46,358 bases of DNA. Source: Flammeovirgaceae bacterium UBA2371. Lineage in GTDB: Bacteria; Bacteroidota; Bacteroidia; Cytophagales; Cyclobacteriaceae. The notes under the pieces are model-generated. The model did no database searches, had not been told where the DNA came from, and saw only the letters and a program-made list of their open reading frames with translations. The position numbers and the translations under genes were made by a program. Where the stretch lies: the NCBI GenBank assembly GCA_002345965.1, contig DDTF01000058.1:121540-167897 (forward strand), given 5' to 3'. This document shows positions 33,470 through 41,594 of the stretch, one piece after another (the stretch's first letter is position 1; each line of letters begins with the position of its first letter).

Positions 33470-35719
33470 TCAATTCTCGTGTATTTTGAGCTTAGCAAAG
33501 CTAAGTAATAAAGTCTTCTCTCCAAAATCATTAAAATTGATCTTCGCCTTGCGGTTGGCTCCCGTTTCGTCCATGGCAGTCACCACGCCAAATCCGAATT
33601 TGGGATGCTCCACTTTCATCCCTTCCTTCAATCCACTGGTATCACTGGGTGCAAAGTCGGCCGAAGGCTTGTAGGAAGTCTTCACCACAGGCTGCGATCT
33701 TACAGTCTTTTTAATGCCGCTGATAAAACTCTTGGCATAGTTGGGGTTGGGAGCGGACTCGAGCCCACCCACGCGGGCACTTACCTTGATGTAGCGCGCA
33801 TCGATGTCATCGAGAAAGCGGCTGGGCTCACAATTCTTGAGTCGCCCAAACCGATAGCGGGTGAGGGCATACGACAAAAACAGTTTTTTCTGCGAGCGCG
33901 TAATGGCCACATAAAACAACCTTCTTTCTTCTTCCAGTTCGGAGCGCGTAGTAAGCATCATTTGGGAAGGAAATAAATCTTCCTCCATCCCTACGATGTA
34001 GACGTACTTGAACTCGAGGCCCTTGGCCATGTGAATGGTCATCAGGGTTACTTTTTCGGGATCGTTGTCCTTGTCATCATCCTGGCTGGTAACAAGCGAA
34101 ACCTCCTGTAAAAAGGCAGCCAGACTTTTGTCCTCCTTCTCGGGATCGTCTACATATTCCTTAATGGCGTTGAGCAGCTCTTGAACGTTTTCATAACGGT
34201 TCAGCCCTTCTACAGTTTTGTCTTCATACAGCTCGCGCAATAGCCCTGATGATTTGGCGATCTCCGCAGCGGCTTCGTAGGCATCCCTGGTTTCTATTTC
34301 AATAGTGAATCTTTTAATCTGATTCACAAAGTTTTCAATGATGTTGGCAGGCCGCCCGCCTAAAAAACTATTGGCATTTTGTAAAACCTCCCAGATGGAA
34401 ATGGCATGGTCGTTGGCCGCTACGATTACTTTATCTATTGTCGAACTTCCAATGCCTCGCTTAGGAAGATTGATGATTCTTCTGAATGAGGCTTCGTCTT
34501 GCTGATTGAGTGAGAACCGCAGGTAGGCGAGTAGGTCCTTGATTTCTTTGCGCTGGTAAAAACTCAACCCGCCAATGATTTTGTACTTGATGTTCATGCG
34601 CCTGAGCGATTCCTCGAGCGCACGCGACTGGCTGTTGGTGCGGTACAATATCACAAAGTCACTGAACTTCAGCTGGTGCTGCATCTTCTCTTCAAAAATG
34701 GAGGTGGCTACCAGCTTGCCTTCCTCATTGTCCGATACGGCTTTGATCAATCCGATCAGGTTCCCTTCTTCATTCGAAGTCCACACCTTCTTGGGAAGTT
34801 GTGCCTTGTTTTTGGCGATCACGGAGTTGGCCGCATCTACAATCGTTTTGGTACTCCGATAGTTTTGCTCCAGTTTGATGATCTTCAGATCGGCATAATC
34901 CTTTTCAAAATTTAAAATATTGGAAATGTCGGCTCCGCGAAAAGCATAAATGCTCTGTGCATCATCACCCACCACACAAATATTTTGGGTGACGGCCGCC
35001 AGCTTCCGGATGATTTGATATTGACAAAGGTTGGTATCCTGAAACTCATCCACTAAAAAGTAACGCAGGCGATGCTGGTATTTATTCAATACCTCCAGGT
35101 GCTCCTTGAAGAGTCTGTCGGTATTGAAAAGCAGGTCGTCAAAATCCATGGCGCCCGACTTGAAACACCGCAAGGCATAGTTGCGATAAATGTTCCCTAT
35201 CTCTGGCCTCATATTGCTGGTGTCGTCAGCCACAAGAATAGGGTTGCTGAGATATTCCTGCCAGGAAATAAGTCTGTTCTTGGCAGCACTGATCCTGTTG
35301 TAAACTACGTTGGCTTTATATTGGGTTTCATCCAACCCCATTTCCTTGACAATCGATTTGATGAGCGACTTGGAATCGTCCGTGTCGTAGATGGTAAAAC
35401 TATTGGGGTAGCCCAGGTGATGCGCTTCTGACCTCAGTATGCGGGCAAAAACGGAGTGAAAAGTACCCATCCAGATGTTGCGGGCATCCGATCCTATTAC
35501 GCCTTCAATCCGATGACGCATTTCCTTGGCGGCCTTGTTGGTGAAGGTGAGCGCCATGATACTGAACGGATCCACTCCCTTGCTGTCTATAAGATGTGCA
35601 ATTCGATAGGTGAGTACCCGGGTCTTTCCTGATCCTGCCCCTGCGATGATCATACAAGGACCTTCTGTATTAATTGTTGCCTCTAATTGAGGCTCATTCA
35701 GCGTTTTTAAGTAATCCAT
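33470..35719 (-). CDS. pcrA: UvrD/PcrA-type superfamily 1 DNA helicase
   Basis: 749 residues from the ATG at 35719 (MDYLKTLNEPQLEAT). SF1A 3'-5' helicase acting in nucleotide excision and mismatch repair and in removing stalled polymerases. Motifs: AGAGSGKTRVL (I), TFTNKAAKEM (Ia), VDEFQDTN (II), VGDDAQSIYAFRGAD (III), LEQNYRSTKTI (IV), TIHMAKGLEFKYVYIVGMEE (V), RRLFYVAITRSQKKL (VI). The C-terminal tail ends in a Tudor-like module (GMKVEHPKFGFGVVTAMD) typical of PcrA. No nuclease domain, so not RecB/AddA. Transcribed alone. Confidence 0.95.
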   Translation of the reverse strand: MDYLKTLNEPQLEATINTEGPCMIIAGAGSGKTRVLTYRIAHLIDSKGVDPFSIMALTFTNKAAKEMRHRIEGVIGSDARNIWMGTFHSVFARILRSEAHHLGYPNSFTIYDTDDSKSLIKSIVKEMGLDETQYKANVVYNRISAAKNRLISWQEYLSNPILVADDTSNMRPEIGNIYRNYALRCFKSGAMDFDDLLFNTDRLFKEHLEVLNKYQHRLRYFLVDEFQDTNLCQYQIIRKLAAVTQNICVVGDDAQSIYAFRGADISNILNFEKDYADLKIIKLEQNYRSTKTIVDAANSVIAKNKAQLPKKVWTSNEEGNLIGLIKAVSDNEEGKLVATSIFEEKMQHQLKFSDFVILYRTNSQSRALEESLRRMNIKYKIIGGLSFYQRKEIKDLLAYLRFSLNQQDEASFRRIINLPKRGIGSSTIDKVIVAANDHAISIWEVLQNANSFLGGRPANIIENFVNQIKRFTIEIETRDAYEAAAEIAKSSGLLRELYEDKTVEGLNRYENVQELLNAIKEYVDDPEKEDKSLAAFLQEVSLVTSQDDDKDNDPEKVTLMTIHMAKGLEFKYVYIVGMEEDLFPSQMMLTTRSELEEERRLFYVAITRSQKKLFLSYALTRYRFGRLKNCEPSRFLDDIDARYIKVSARVGGLESAPNPNYAKSFISGIKKTVRSQPVVKTSYKPSADFAPSDTSGLKEGMKVEHPKFGFGVVTAMDETGANRKAKINFNDFGEKTLLLSFAKLKIHEN

Positions 35720-35929
35720 TCCACTAATCAATCCGCAATATAGACCCGATCGAGCGGGGCTTGCAAATTCATATCCACATTACTGACGTTATTCAACACA
35801 CATTTTTTTCTTCAGGTTCAATGAATGATTAACCTTATGATTACGATGTAGCTGGTTTGCTTATACTTAGGATGATGATCCTTTTTTTGATTAAACTTTT
35901 CTTCGTTTTCCATTTTTATTAAAACAACA

Positions 35930-35937
35930 TAACTTTG
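35930..35937 (+). promoter_or_regulatory. -7 promoter element for the TcmP-like/DUF3109 pair
   Basis: TAACTTTG is an exact match to TAnnTTTG. Its last three bases are the TTG proposed as the start codon of the following gene, so transcription beginning 5-7 bases further on would leave that TTG untranslated; the real start may then be the TTG at 35953. No -33 box with standard spacing is visible. Confidence 0.4.
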
Positions 35938-36813
35938 GTAAAACTCCTGCAGTTGAAGGATAACGGACCTCCGCACGTAACAAAAATAATTGACGATGGA
36001 TTTGCCATAACTACGGCAGAACCTTGGGTGCGGCACAAGGTGGAATTGGTACGCCAGTACATCACCGCTTTTGTTACCGCTTTGGCCAGCCAGGTAGATG
36101 AAGTGGTGATAGTGGATTTATATGCCAGAAACGGACTCTATTGTCTGGGAACACGAAAGGATACTTTCCCGGGAATTCCACTCATGGCACTCCAGCTAGA
36201 CCTTCCCATTTCCAAATTTGTTTTTTGTGAAAGTGATGAAGAACTGCTGCGCGCCCTAAAAATCAGAGCCAATAAGTATTTCAGATCCAAAAACATTGTG
36301 CTTCTGAAGGGTAAACCTGAAGAGTTGATAGATAAAATAAAAATGTATGTGCCGGAGTCTCGCAAAAATCATAAAGTGGCAACACTCTGCATAGCCGATG
36401 CATTTGGACTGGAGCCGGGGCTTGATACCATGCGCCAACTAAGTGAACATGATTTTAGTTTTCTCGTGCCATTGACTTTCCACCTGGGAAAAAAAATAAA
36501 CCATCAGTTTTATTTAAATCAGGACAAGGACAAAATCAAACACCTGCTGGGATATGAAACTACCGCGGAAGGGTTGGGGTGGAAGCCGGAAAGTAACACC
36601 TTATTTTACAGGCAGCTGATACAGCGGTGGGAACAAAAGGTGGAAGAAATCGGTTTGAATGCCGCAGTGTCTACCCATAAGCTGGATTCAGGCCTGATGG
36701 AGATGTCTACTTACAGTATCTGTTTGTTTTCCAGGAAATATTCGGCCAAAGCCATCCAGTTGGATGCACTGGCAGGGAGTCATATTCAATTCGCATTATT
36801 TAACCATAATTAA
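35935..36813 (+). CDS. TcmP-like (three-Cys-motif partner) protein
   Basis: Up to 292 residues; the 5' end is uncertain (TTG at 35935 or 35953, no ATG nearby). The layout resembles the three-Cys-motif partner family TcmP, itself Rossmann/methyltransferase-like: PWVRHKVELVRQYITAF, then VVIVDLYARNGLY where the family has a D-x-F-A-G-x-G motif, then GIPLMALQL, FCESDEELLRAL and TLCIADAFGLEPG. Here the Gly-rich SAM loop is degenerate (ARNG), so SAM binding is doubtful. The stop shares one base with the DUF3109 start (TAATG). Function unknown; similarity is by eye and moderate. Confidence 0.6.
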   Translation: MVKLLQLKDNGPPHVTKIIDDGFAITTAEPWVRHKVELVRQYITAFVTALASQVDEVVIVDLYARNGLYCLGTRKDTFPGIPLMALQLDLPISKFVFCESDEELLRALKIRANKYFRSKNIVLLKGKPEELIDKIKMYVPESRKNHKVATLCIADAFGLEPGLDTMRQLSEHDFSFLVPLTFHLGKKINHQFYLNQDKDKIKHLLGYETTAEGLGWKPESNTLFYRQLIQRWEQKVEEIGLNAAVSTHKLDSGLMEMSTYSICLFSRKYSAKAIQLDALAGSHIQFALFNHN

Positions 36814-37415
36814 TGATGATTAAAGTAGGGGAGGTGCTGGTTTCGGACGACATCAAAGAGGTGGAGTTTGTTTGCAATCTGGAGAAGTGTAAAGGAGCCT
36901 GCTGCGTGGAAGGTGAACTGGGTGCTCCGTTGGAGGATGACGAACTTCCCATCATGGAGGCCATTCAGGATGAAATCAAACCATACCTGACCAAAGAAGG
37001 ACTCAAGGCCATCAAACGACAGGGACCTTATTTACTGGATGAAGATGGCGACTACTCCACACCCACCATCGCGGGCAAGGAATGTGCCTATGCCAGCTAT
37101 GACGAGAAGGGCGTGCTGAAGTGCGGAATAGAACAAGCTTACCTGGATGGCAAAACCCAATTCAGAAAGCCGATCTCCTGCCATCTGTATCCCATCAGGA
37201 TTATTAAAAAGAAAGACTTTGAGGCCATCAACTACCACAAATGGAGCATTTGCTCGGCAGCATGCACGCTGGGGCAGGCTTTGGGTGTGCCTGTTTATAA
37301 ATTTTTAAAGGAGCCCCTCATCCGCAGGTATGGCGAGGCGTGGTACAAGGAGTTGGTGAAACACATCGAAAGTGAACAACCGGTTTCAGGAAAAAAGAAG
37401 CAAAAAAAAAGGTGA
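36813..37415 (+). CDS. DUF3109-family Cys-rich protein
   Basis: 200 residues, YkgJ/CxxxCxxxCC-like. Cysteines: FVCNLEKCKGACCVEG near the start, GKECAYA, KCGIEQA, ISCHLYPIRI and ICSAACTLG, eight or more in a pattern suited to zinc or Fe-S binding. Soluble, no signal, with a Lys-rich tail (KKKQKKR). The family is common in Bacteroidota and uncharacterised. Translationally coupled to the TcmP-like gene. Its stop codon lies in the stem of the terminator at 37407-37435. Confidence 0.88.
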   Translation: MMIKVGEVLVSDDIKEVEFVCNLEKCKGACCVEGELGAPLEDDELPIMEAIQDEIKPYLTKEGLKAIKRQGPYLLDEDGDYSTPTIAGKECAYASYDEKGVLKCGIEQAYLDGKTQFRKPISCHLYPIRIIKKKDFEAINYHKWSICSAACTLGQALGVPVYKFLKEPLIRRYGEAWYKELVKHIESEQPVSGKKKQKKR

Positions 37416-37435
37416 TCACTTTCGTGTCACCTTTT
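37407..37435. terminator. Bidirectional intrinsic terminator
   Basis: Arms AAAAGGTGA (37407-37415) and TCACCTTTT (37427-37435) with an 11-base loop. An A-tract precedes on the plus strand and T-rich sequence follows, so it can end DUF3109 transcription on plus and rplI transcription on minus. It contains the DUF3109 stop codon. Confidence 0.75.
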
Positions 37436-37453
37436 GAATAAAAGCTATTAAGA

Positions 37454-37897
37454 CTATTCTGCTACTACGTTCACAGTGATCTCGTGCTTCACTTCTTTGT
37501 GAAGATCAAGGGTCACGGTATAGCTTCCCAGTTGCTTGGGCGCTTCTTTCATGATCACCTTCTTGCGGTCAACATCAAAACCTTTCGATTTCAACATTTC
37601 AGCAATCTGGATCACGGTGATGGCACCAAATATTTTTCCACTTTCACCGGCTTTAGTGCCGATTTCAATGGTCAAATCACCAATCTTCTCAGCAAGTGCC
37701 TGGGCATCTTGTATCAGTTTCTCTGCTTTGTGAGCCGCCTGACGAATGTTCTCCTGAATCATTCTTTTGTTCGACTCGTTGGCAATAATGGCCGATCCGT
37801 TGGGGATCAGGTAATTTCTGCCATAACCAGACTTCACTTTTACGATATCGTTTTTGTAGCCTAGTCCTTGAATGTCCTGTTTAAGAATTATTTCCAT
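37454..37897 (-). CDS. rplI: 50S ribosomal protein L9
   Basis: 147 residues. Two-domain L9 with the N-terminal MEIILKQDIQGLGYKNDIVKVKSGYGRNYLIPNG rRNA-binding part, a long connecting helix (about 40-75) and a C-terminal domain. It stabilises the L1 region and affects frame maintenance. Last gene of rpsF-rpsR-rplI, 18 bp after rpsR, and ended by the terminator at 37407-37435. Confidence 0.98.
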   Translation of the reverse strand: MEIILKQDIQGLGYKNDIVKVKSGYGRNYLIPNGSAIIANESNKRMIQENIRQAAHKAEKLIQDAQALAEKIGDLTIEIGTKAGESGKIFGAITVIQIAEMLKSKGFDVDRKKVIMKEAPKQLGSYTVTLDLHKEVKHEITVNVVAE

Positions 37898-37915
37898 TTG
37901 TATTTCAAGTTTCGG

Positions 37916-38167
37916 TTATTTTAAAGAATCTCCAACGTAAGGAAGAAACGCCATGTGACGTGCTCTCTTTACGGCCTGTGATACCCGCTTCTGGAATTTC
38001 CAGCTGGTACCTGTTAATCTGCGGGGCAACAGCTTGCCTTGCTCGTTAACAAACTTCATAAGGAAGTCAGGATCTTTGTAATCAATGTACTTGATTCCGT
38101 TCTTCTTAAAGCGGCAGTATTTAGGTTTAATCTCTGCCCGCTTGATGGGTTCGTTCATTAATGTCAT
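37916..38167 (-). CDS. rpsR: 30S ribosomal protein S18
   Basis: 83 residues. S18 signature: CRFKKNGIKYIDYKDPDFLMKFV, GKLLPRRLTGTSWKFQKRVSQAVKRARHMAFLPYV. The ATG at 38167 overlaps the rpsF stop (ATGA); MNEPIKR at 38158 is an alternative. S18 pairs with S6 on the platform of the small subunit. Confidence 0.98.
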   Translation of the reverse strand: MTLMNEPIKRAEIKPKYCRFKKNGIKYIDYKDPDFLMKFVNEQGKLLPRRLTGTSWKFQKRVSQAVKRARHMAFLPYVGDSLK

Positions 38168-38538
38168 GCTGGTAGCTCCTCCTTGGCTGCGCGTTTTTCT
38201 TTGTTTTTCTTAAATTCTCCTTTGCGTCTGCGGGCATTGTAAGTTACCGCGTGCTTGTCCAGCGCTGTTGTCAAAAAGCGCATTACCGATTCATCCCTTC
38301 TGTACTCTGTCTCCAAAGTATTGATCAATTGGGTATCTGCCGTAAATTCGATAAGGTTGTAAAAACCGGTAGACTTCTTTTGAATTGGATAAGCCAATTT
38401 CTTAAGTCCCCACTGCTCTACATTGATCACATCCGCTTTCGCGTCTGTCAACACCTTTACGAACTTATCGACAGTATCCTTTGCCTGGTCTACAGACAAA
38501 ACGGGATTCAAAATGAATACTGTCTCGTAATTTTTCAT
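38164..38538 (-). CDS. rpsF: 30S ribosomal protein S6
   Basis: 124 residues from the ATG at 38538 (MKNYETVFILNPVLSVDQ). A start further upstream is ruled out because the promoter -7 box occupies 38569-38576. Conserved parts: GLKKLAYPIQKKSTGFYNLIEF and DESVMRFLTTALDKHAV; the C-terminus is Lys/Arg/Glu-rich as usual in the phylum. The transcript leader is only about 25-30 bases, too short for the S6:S18 autoregulatory RNA motif known in other bacteria. Confidence 0.97.
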   Translation of the reverse strand: MKNYETVFILNPVLSVDQAKDTVDKFVKVLTDAKADVINVEQWGLKKLAYPIQKKSTGFYNLIEFTADTQLINTLETEYRRDESVMRFLTTALDKHAVTYNARRRKGEFKKNKEKRAAKEELPA

Positions 38539-38568
38539 TGTTATTGATAAGTTTTTAAAAATGAGGTG

Positions 38569-38599
38569 CAAAGATAAGGAAAGGAGCCTTTTTCACAAA
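38569..38599 (-). promoter_or_regulatory. Promoter of rpsF-rpsR-rplI (Bacteroidota type)
   Basis: On the minus strand a TTTG -33 box (complement of 38596-38599), a 19-bp spacer, and TATCTTTG as -7 box (complement of 38569-38576): an exact match to the Bacteroidota vegetative promoter TTTG-N19-TAnnTTTG. It lies 31 bp before the rpsF ATG and 19 bp after the terminator of the gene behind it. Confidence 0.85.
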
Positions 38600-38617
38600 G
38601 CCGTGGTAGAATCAAAT

Positions 38618-38651
38618 AAAAACCCCAAAACGGGTTGGTTTTGGGGTTTTT
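38618..38651 (-). terminator. Intrinsic terminator of the coiled-coil gene
   Basis: Perfect 14-bp stem: AAAAACCCCAAAAC (38618-38631) and its complement (38638-38651) around a six-base loop. Read on the minus strand the second arm ends in T5 followed by ATTT. It lies 23 bp after the stop at 38675. The A/T-symmetric ends mean it could act in both directions. Confidence 0.88.
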
Positions 38652-38674
38652 GAGGGCGATAGCCTTAATAATCG

Positions 38675-39595
38675 CTATTTCACCTTGAACTCCACCTGCC
38701 CCATTCGGTATCCATCGGTAAAAATGTCTACCGTATAGTTGCCTGACGCATATTCAGAGCCTTTTTCGTATAAAAAGCTCAGCTTTTGGCGGGTATTGTC
38801 AAATAAGATCTCCTGGGCAACGGTATAAAACTCTTCCTTGCCGTCCAGCATAAAGGTGCCGGAGCCTTTGGCCACGTCAAAAATCACCTGACCGTTTTCA
38901 TCCGTTACACGGATCATGATTTTTTTGCCTTCAATAGGGGCTACCTTGTTTTCCGCAATATTGAACTCCACTTTCAGGGTTTCCAGTTGTTTGCTCCTGA
39001 ATGGAGAGGTGCGCTCTTTCCCGCGGCCGGTAAGGGAAACTACGGCAATGTTTTCGGCTTTCAGCTGCGAAGCAATGGCCACCTTGGTAGCCAACTCGTC
39101 TTTGTTTTTCGACAGGCGATTGATGGAGTCGCTGAGCACATTTTGCGTACTCTTCAGGTTTCTGTTTTCAGAGTAGAGTTCTTTGTTCAGCGATTTCAAT
39201 TTCTCCAACTCCTCGTCTTTCAAACGAAGCAATTGCTCATAGCCCTCAACACGGTCCTTTAGTTCCTTGATGTTGCGGCTGGTTCTGCTGCGGGTTCGCT
39301 TTAGTTCAGCATCAACCTCCGCCTTGGCTTTTTCTAATTCAGTGATGTCTCCGCCTAACTTTTCGATCTCAGTGATTTTTTGGTTCAGCTCAATCTGAAT
39401 GTCGTTAAGTCGCTGCATGGTGGAAGCAAGATCCTCTTCAGTGGTAGCCAGTTGTTGGTTGACTTCCGCCTTATCCTGATAATCCAGGTATATCTTGATA
39501 CTTTGTATAATCACAATGATGGACAGCAATGCAATGATGATGGCTGTCTTATTACTTGCTTTCTTGGGTTCAACAGGGGGTGTCGCCTCGCTCAT
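38675..39595 (-). CDS. Membrane-anchored coiled-coil protein
   Basis: 306 residues; family not recognised beyond its layout. A short cytoplasmic Pro/Lys start is followed by one membrane helix (about 18-38, TAIIIALLSIIVIIQSIKIYL), a long heptad-rich coiled coil (about 45-190, repeated LKxELxE and EKLKSLNKEL), and a C-terminal beta-rich domain of about 110 residues (VSLTGRGKERTSPFRSKQLETLKVEF ... GNYTVDIFTDGYRMGQVEFKVK) resembling an Ig/FN3-like fold. Topology suggests a periplasmic coiled coil with a globular tip, as in envelope spacers or adaptor proteins. Has its own terminator. Confidence 0.82.
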   Translation of the reverse strand: MSEATPPVEPKKASNKTAIIIALLSIIVIIQSIKIYLDYQDKAEVNQQLATTEEDLASTMQRLNDIQIELNQKITEIEKLGGDITELEKAKAEVDAELKRTRSRTSRNIKELKDRVEGYEQLLRLKDEELEKLKSLNKELYSENRNLKSTQNVLSDSINRLSKNKDELATKVAIASQLKAENIAVVSLTGRGKERTSPFRSKQLETLKVEFNIAENKVAPIEGKKIMIRVTDENGQVIFDVAKGSGTFMLDGKEEFYTVAQEILFDNTRQKLSFLYEKGSEYASGNYTVDIFTDGYRMGQVEFKVK

Positions 39596-39645
39596 AGTTT
39601 CTTTTCGTTTTCGGATCGTAAAAATAGAGGTTATTTCCCGGACTA

Positions 39646-40422
39646 TCAGAGGGATAGAATAAAATGTTGTTTGTTCAGTGCCGGGTCAAAGAAAAGAATA
39701 CCACAGCGGTACAGGTCTATGCTGCCATAGACCAGCTCGTGCCGCGAGAGGATTTTCCACGCTTTTTCCATTTCTTCCGACCAATGGATATCATCCAGCA
39801 CCATGATACTTTTTTCGTTAAAACGCCTTACCAGCAGGTTAAAGTAACGGAGCGTAGGCTCATAACGGTGATTGGCATCCAACAGCGCAAAATTTATTTT
39901 GTCAGTGCGTTGTAAAAATTCAGGCAAAGTACTGTCAATGTTTCCTTCTATAAGCTGGATGTTGGCCGTATCAAGCAGCTCAAAATGGGTAAGGGCGATG
40001 TTGGTCAGGGCACTGCTTCCTTCAAAAGTAAATACCTTTGATTCCTTTTTTTGCGCCAGGTACAGGGTGTTGATGCCCATACTGGTGCCCAGCTCCACAA
40101 TGTACCGGGCGTCATTGTATTGGAGGATGTGCTGATACAACAAGGAGAGGGCAGGTGGACTCAGGCTTTTCTTCGCGATGTCAGCAATTGTCCTTTTGCT
40201 GCTCACCTGTTGTGATCCTGCACCCAAATCATGGATTTCAATTTCATCATTGTTGCGCAGCAAGGAAGCCCTGATCTTTTCTACGGCAGCGTTGGGCATT
40301 CCCTTTCTGCTGGGTTGGATTACGTTTTGATAGAAATCAAAAAAGAAAGGGGAGTGGATAGAGTGTTCATCCACCTTGAGCAGCCAATGGGATAAATACG
40401 ATCTGATAGCTTGTAGTGTCAA
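39646..40422 (-). CDS. Class I SAM-dependent (O-methyltransferase-like) enzyme
   Basis: 258 residues. Start appears to be TTG at 40422 (MTLQAIRSYLSHWLLKVDEHSIHSPF); no early ATG exists. SAM-binding motif I is ARYIVELGTSMGINTLYLA, followed by VFTFEGSSALTNIA, NIDSTLPEFL and NFALLDANHRYEPTLRYFN, the last with the Asp typical of the O-methyltransferase group related to catechol and CmcI-like enzymes. MVLDDIHWSEEM closes the core. Substrate unknown. It lies 36 bp after apaG in the same direction. Confidence 0.82.
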   Translation of the reverse strand: MTLQAIRSYLSHWLLKVDEHSIHSPFFFDFYQNVIQPSRKGMPNAAVEKIRASLLRNNDEIEIHDLGAGSQQVSSKRTIADIAKKSLSPPALSLLYQHILQYNDARYIVELGTSMGINTLYLAQKKESKVFTFEGSSALTNIALTHFELLDTANIQLIEGNIDSTLPEFLQRTDKINFALLDANHRYEPTLRYFNLLVRRFNEKSIMVLDDIHWSEEMEKAWKILSRHELVYGSIDLYRCGILFFDPALNKQHFILSL

Positions 40423-40458
40423 AGTGTAGTCTAAGGCCTGTGCCGGTAAGGACAGGGG

Positions 40459-40845
40459 CTAGTTCAAACGCAAAGGGGTGATCATGTGAAATTCAGGAAC
40501 GGTAACCTCAAAGCGAATACCGTCTACTATTCGTTCCATCAGGTAGGTGCCTACCATTTTCCCGATGCCGGATTTTAAATTACAGCCGGAAACATAATGG
40601 TGCATTTGATTGGGCTCCAGGATGGGCTGCTGACCCACCACGCCTTCACCATCTACCTCCCTGGGATTAAATCCTGCATCAAAAATCTGCCAGTGCCTTC
40701 TCAAAAGCTGAATGGTAAATTCACTCTGATTCTCAATGGTGATCTTATACGTAAACACATAATGGTATTGACTGGGACTGGAGTACGAGGGCTGATACTC
40801 CGTTTCCACACTTACTTTTATACCTTGCGTGATTTCAGTAACCAT
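40459..40845 (-). CDS. apaG: ApaG-domain protein
   Basis: 128 residues from the ATG at 40845 (MVTEITQGIKVSVETEYQP). Single ApaG fold, an Ig-like beta sandwich: YVFTYKITIENQS, LLRRHWQIFDA, GEGVVGQQPILEPNQMHHYVSGC, GIGKMVGTYLM. The E. coli homologue has been linked to Co/Mg tolerance and Ap4A levels, but its molecular role is not settled. Full length. Divergent from ung with a 71-bp shared upstream region. Confidence 0.95.
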   Translation of the reverse strand: MVTEITQGIKVSVETEYQPSYSSPSQYHYVFTYKITIENQSEFTIQLLRRHWQIFDAGFNPREVDGEGVVGQQPILEPNQMHHYVSGCNLKSGIGKMVGTYLMERIVDGIRFEVTVPEFHMITPLRLN

Positions 40846-40879
40846 TTCGGTCAAAAATATCAATTTTTTCTATTTTACT

Positions 40880-40895
40880 ACCTTTTACAAAAGGT
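40880..40895. promoter_or_regulatory. Inverted repeat between apaG and ung
   Basis: ACCTTTTACAAAAGGT: seven-base perfect arms with a two-base centre, in the middle of the 71-bp divergent intergenic region. The plus-strand TACCTTTT within it (40879-40886) is seven of eight to TAnnTTTG, so a -7 box and an operator could coincide. Confidence 0.35.
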
Positions 40896-40916
40896 CATTA
40901 ACCAAAAAATAGTTGC

Positions 40917-41585
40917 ATGGGCGTGGAAGTTAATATTGACCCTTCTTGGAAGATACGACTGGACGAGGAATTTGAAAAGCCTTATTTTCAGCAACTTACA
41001 GCATTTGTGAAGTCAGAATACACCTCGCAAACGGTATTTCCGCCTGGAAAAGAAATCTTCAGGGCCTTCGATAAATGCAGTTTTGAGGAGGTTAAAGTGG
41101 TCATCATCGGGCAGGATCCCTACCACGGCTCGGGGCAGGCCAATGGTCTGTGCTTTTCGGTGCGGGAAGGCGTCCGTATTCCGCCTTCGCTGATGAACAT
41201 TTACAAAGAAATTAAAAATGACCTGGGTAAAGCACCGCCCGCTTCAGGTGAACTGGAACGCTGGGCGAAACAAGGGGTACTGCTGCTCAATGCCACGCTT
41301 ACGGTTCGTGCCGCCTCCCCGGGGTCACACCAGAAAAAAGGATGGGAAATTTTTACGGATGCGGTGATCAAAAAAATTTCTGACGAAAAGGAAAATGTGG
41401 TCTTCATCCTGTGGGGCGCCTACGCGCAAAAGAAAGGGGAAGTAATCGACCGTGGCAAACACCACGTAATCAGTTCTCCCCATCCATCACCATTTTCAGC
41501 TGACAGGGGCTTTTTTGGAAGTAAACCCTTCAGTAAGACCAATGCTTACCTCAGGAGCAAGGGCATAAAGGAGATCGACTGGTAA
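40917..41585 (+). CDS. ung: Uracil-DNA glycosylase, family 1
   Basis: 222 residues; removes uracil from DNA. Signature residues are all present: GQDPYHG with the catalytic Asp67, FSVREGVRIPPSLMNIYKEI, LLLNATLTV, and the leucine-intercalation loop HPSPFSADRGFFGSKPFSK with catalytic His189. Full family length. Transcribed alone, ending 9 bp before the convergent lepB gene. Confidence 0.97.
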   Translation: MGVEVNIDPSWKIRLDEEFEKPYFQQLTAFVKSEYTSQTVFPPGKEIFRAFDKCSFEEVKVVIIGQDPYHGSGQANGLCFSVREGVRIPPSLMNIYKEIKNDLGKAPPASGELERWAKQGVLLLNATLTVRAASPGSHQKKGWEIFTDAVIKKISDEKENVVFILWGAYAQKKGEVIDRGKHHVISSPHPSPFSADRGFFGSKPFSKTNAYLRSKGIKEIDW

Positions 41586-41594
41586 CCGTTGTCC

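Noticed and set aside
35818..36036. 72-codon minus-strand ORF
   Set aside because: Overlaps the TcmP-like gene antisense, low-complexity AT-rich translation, no family match.
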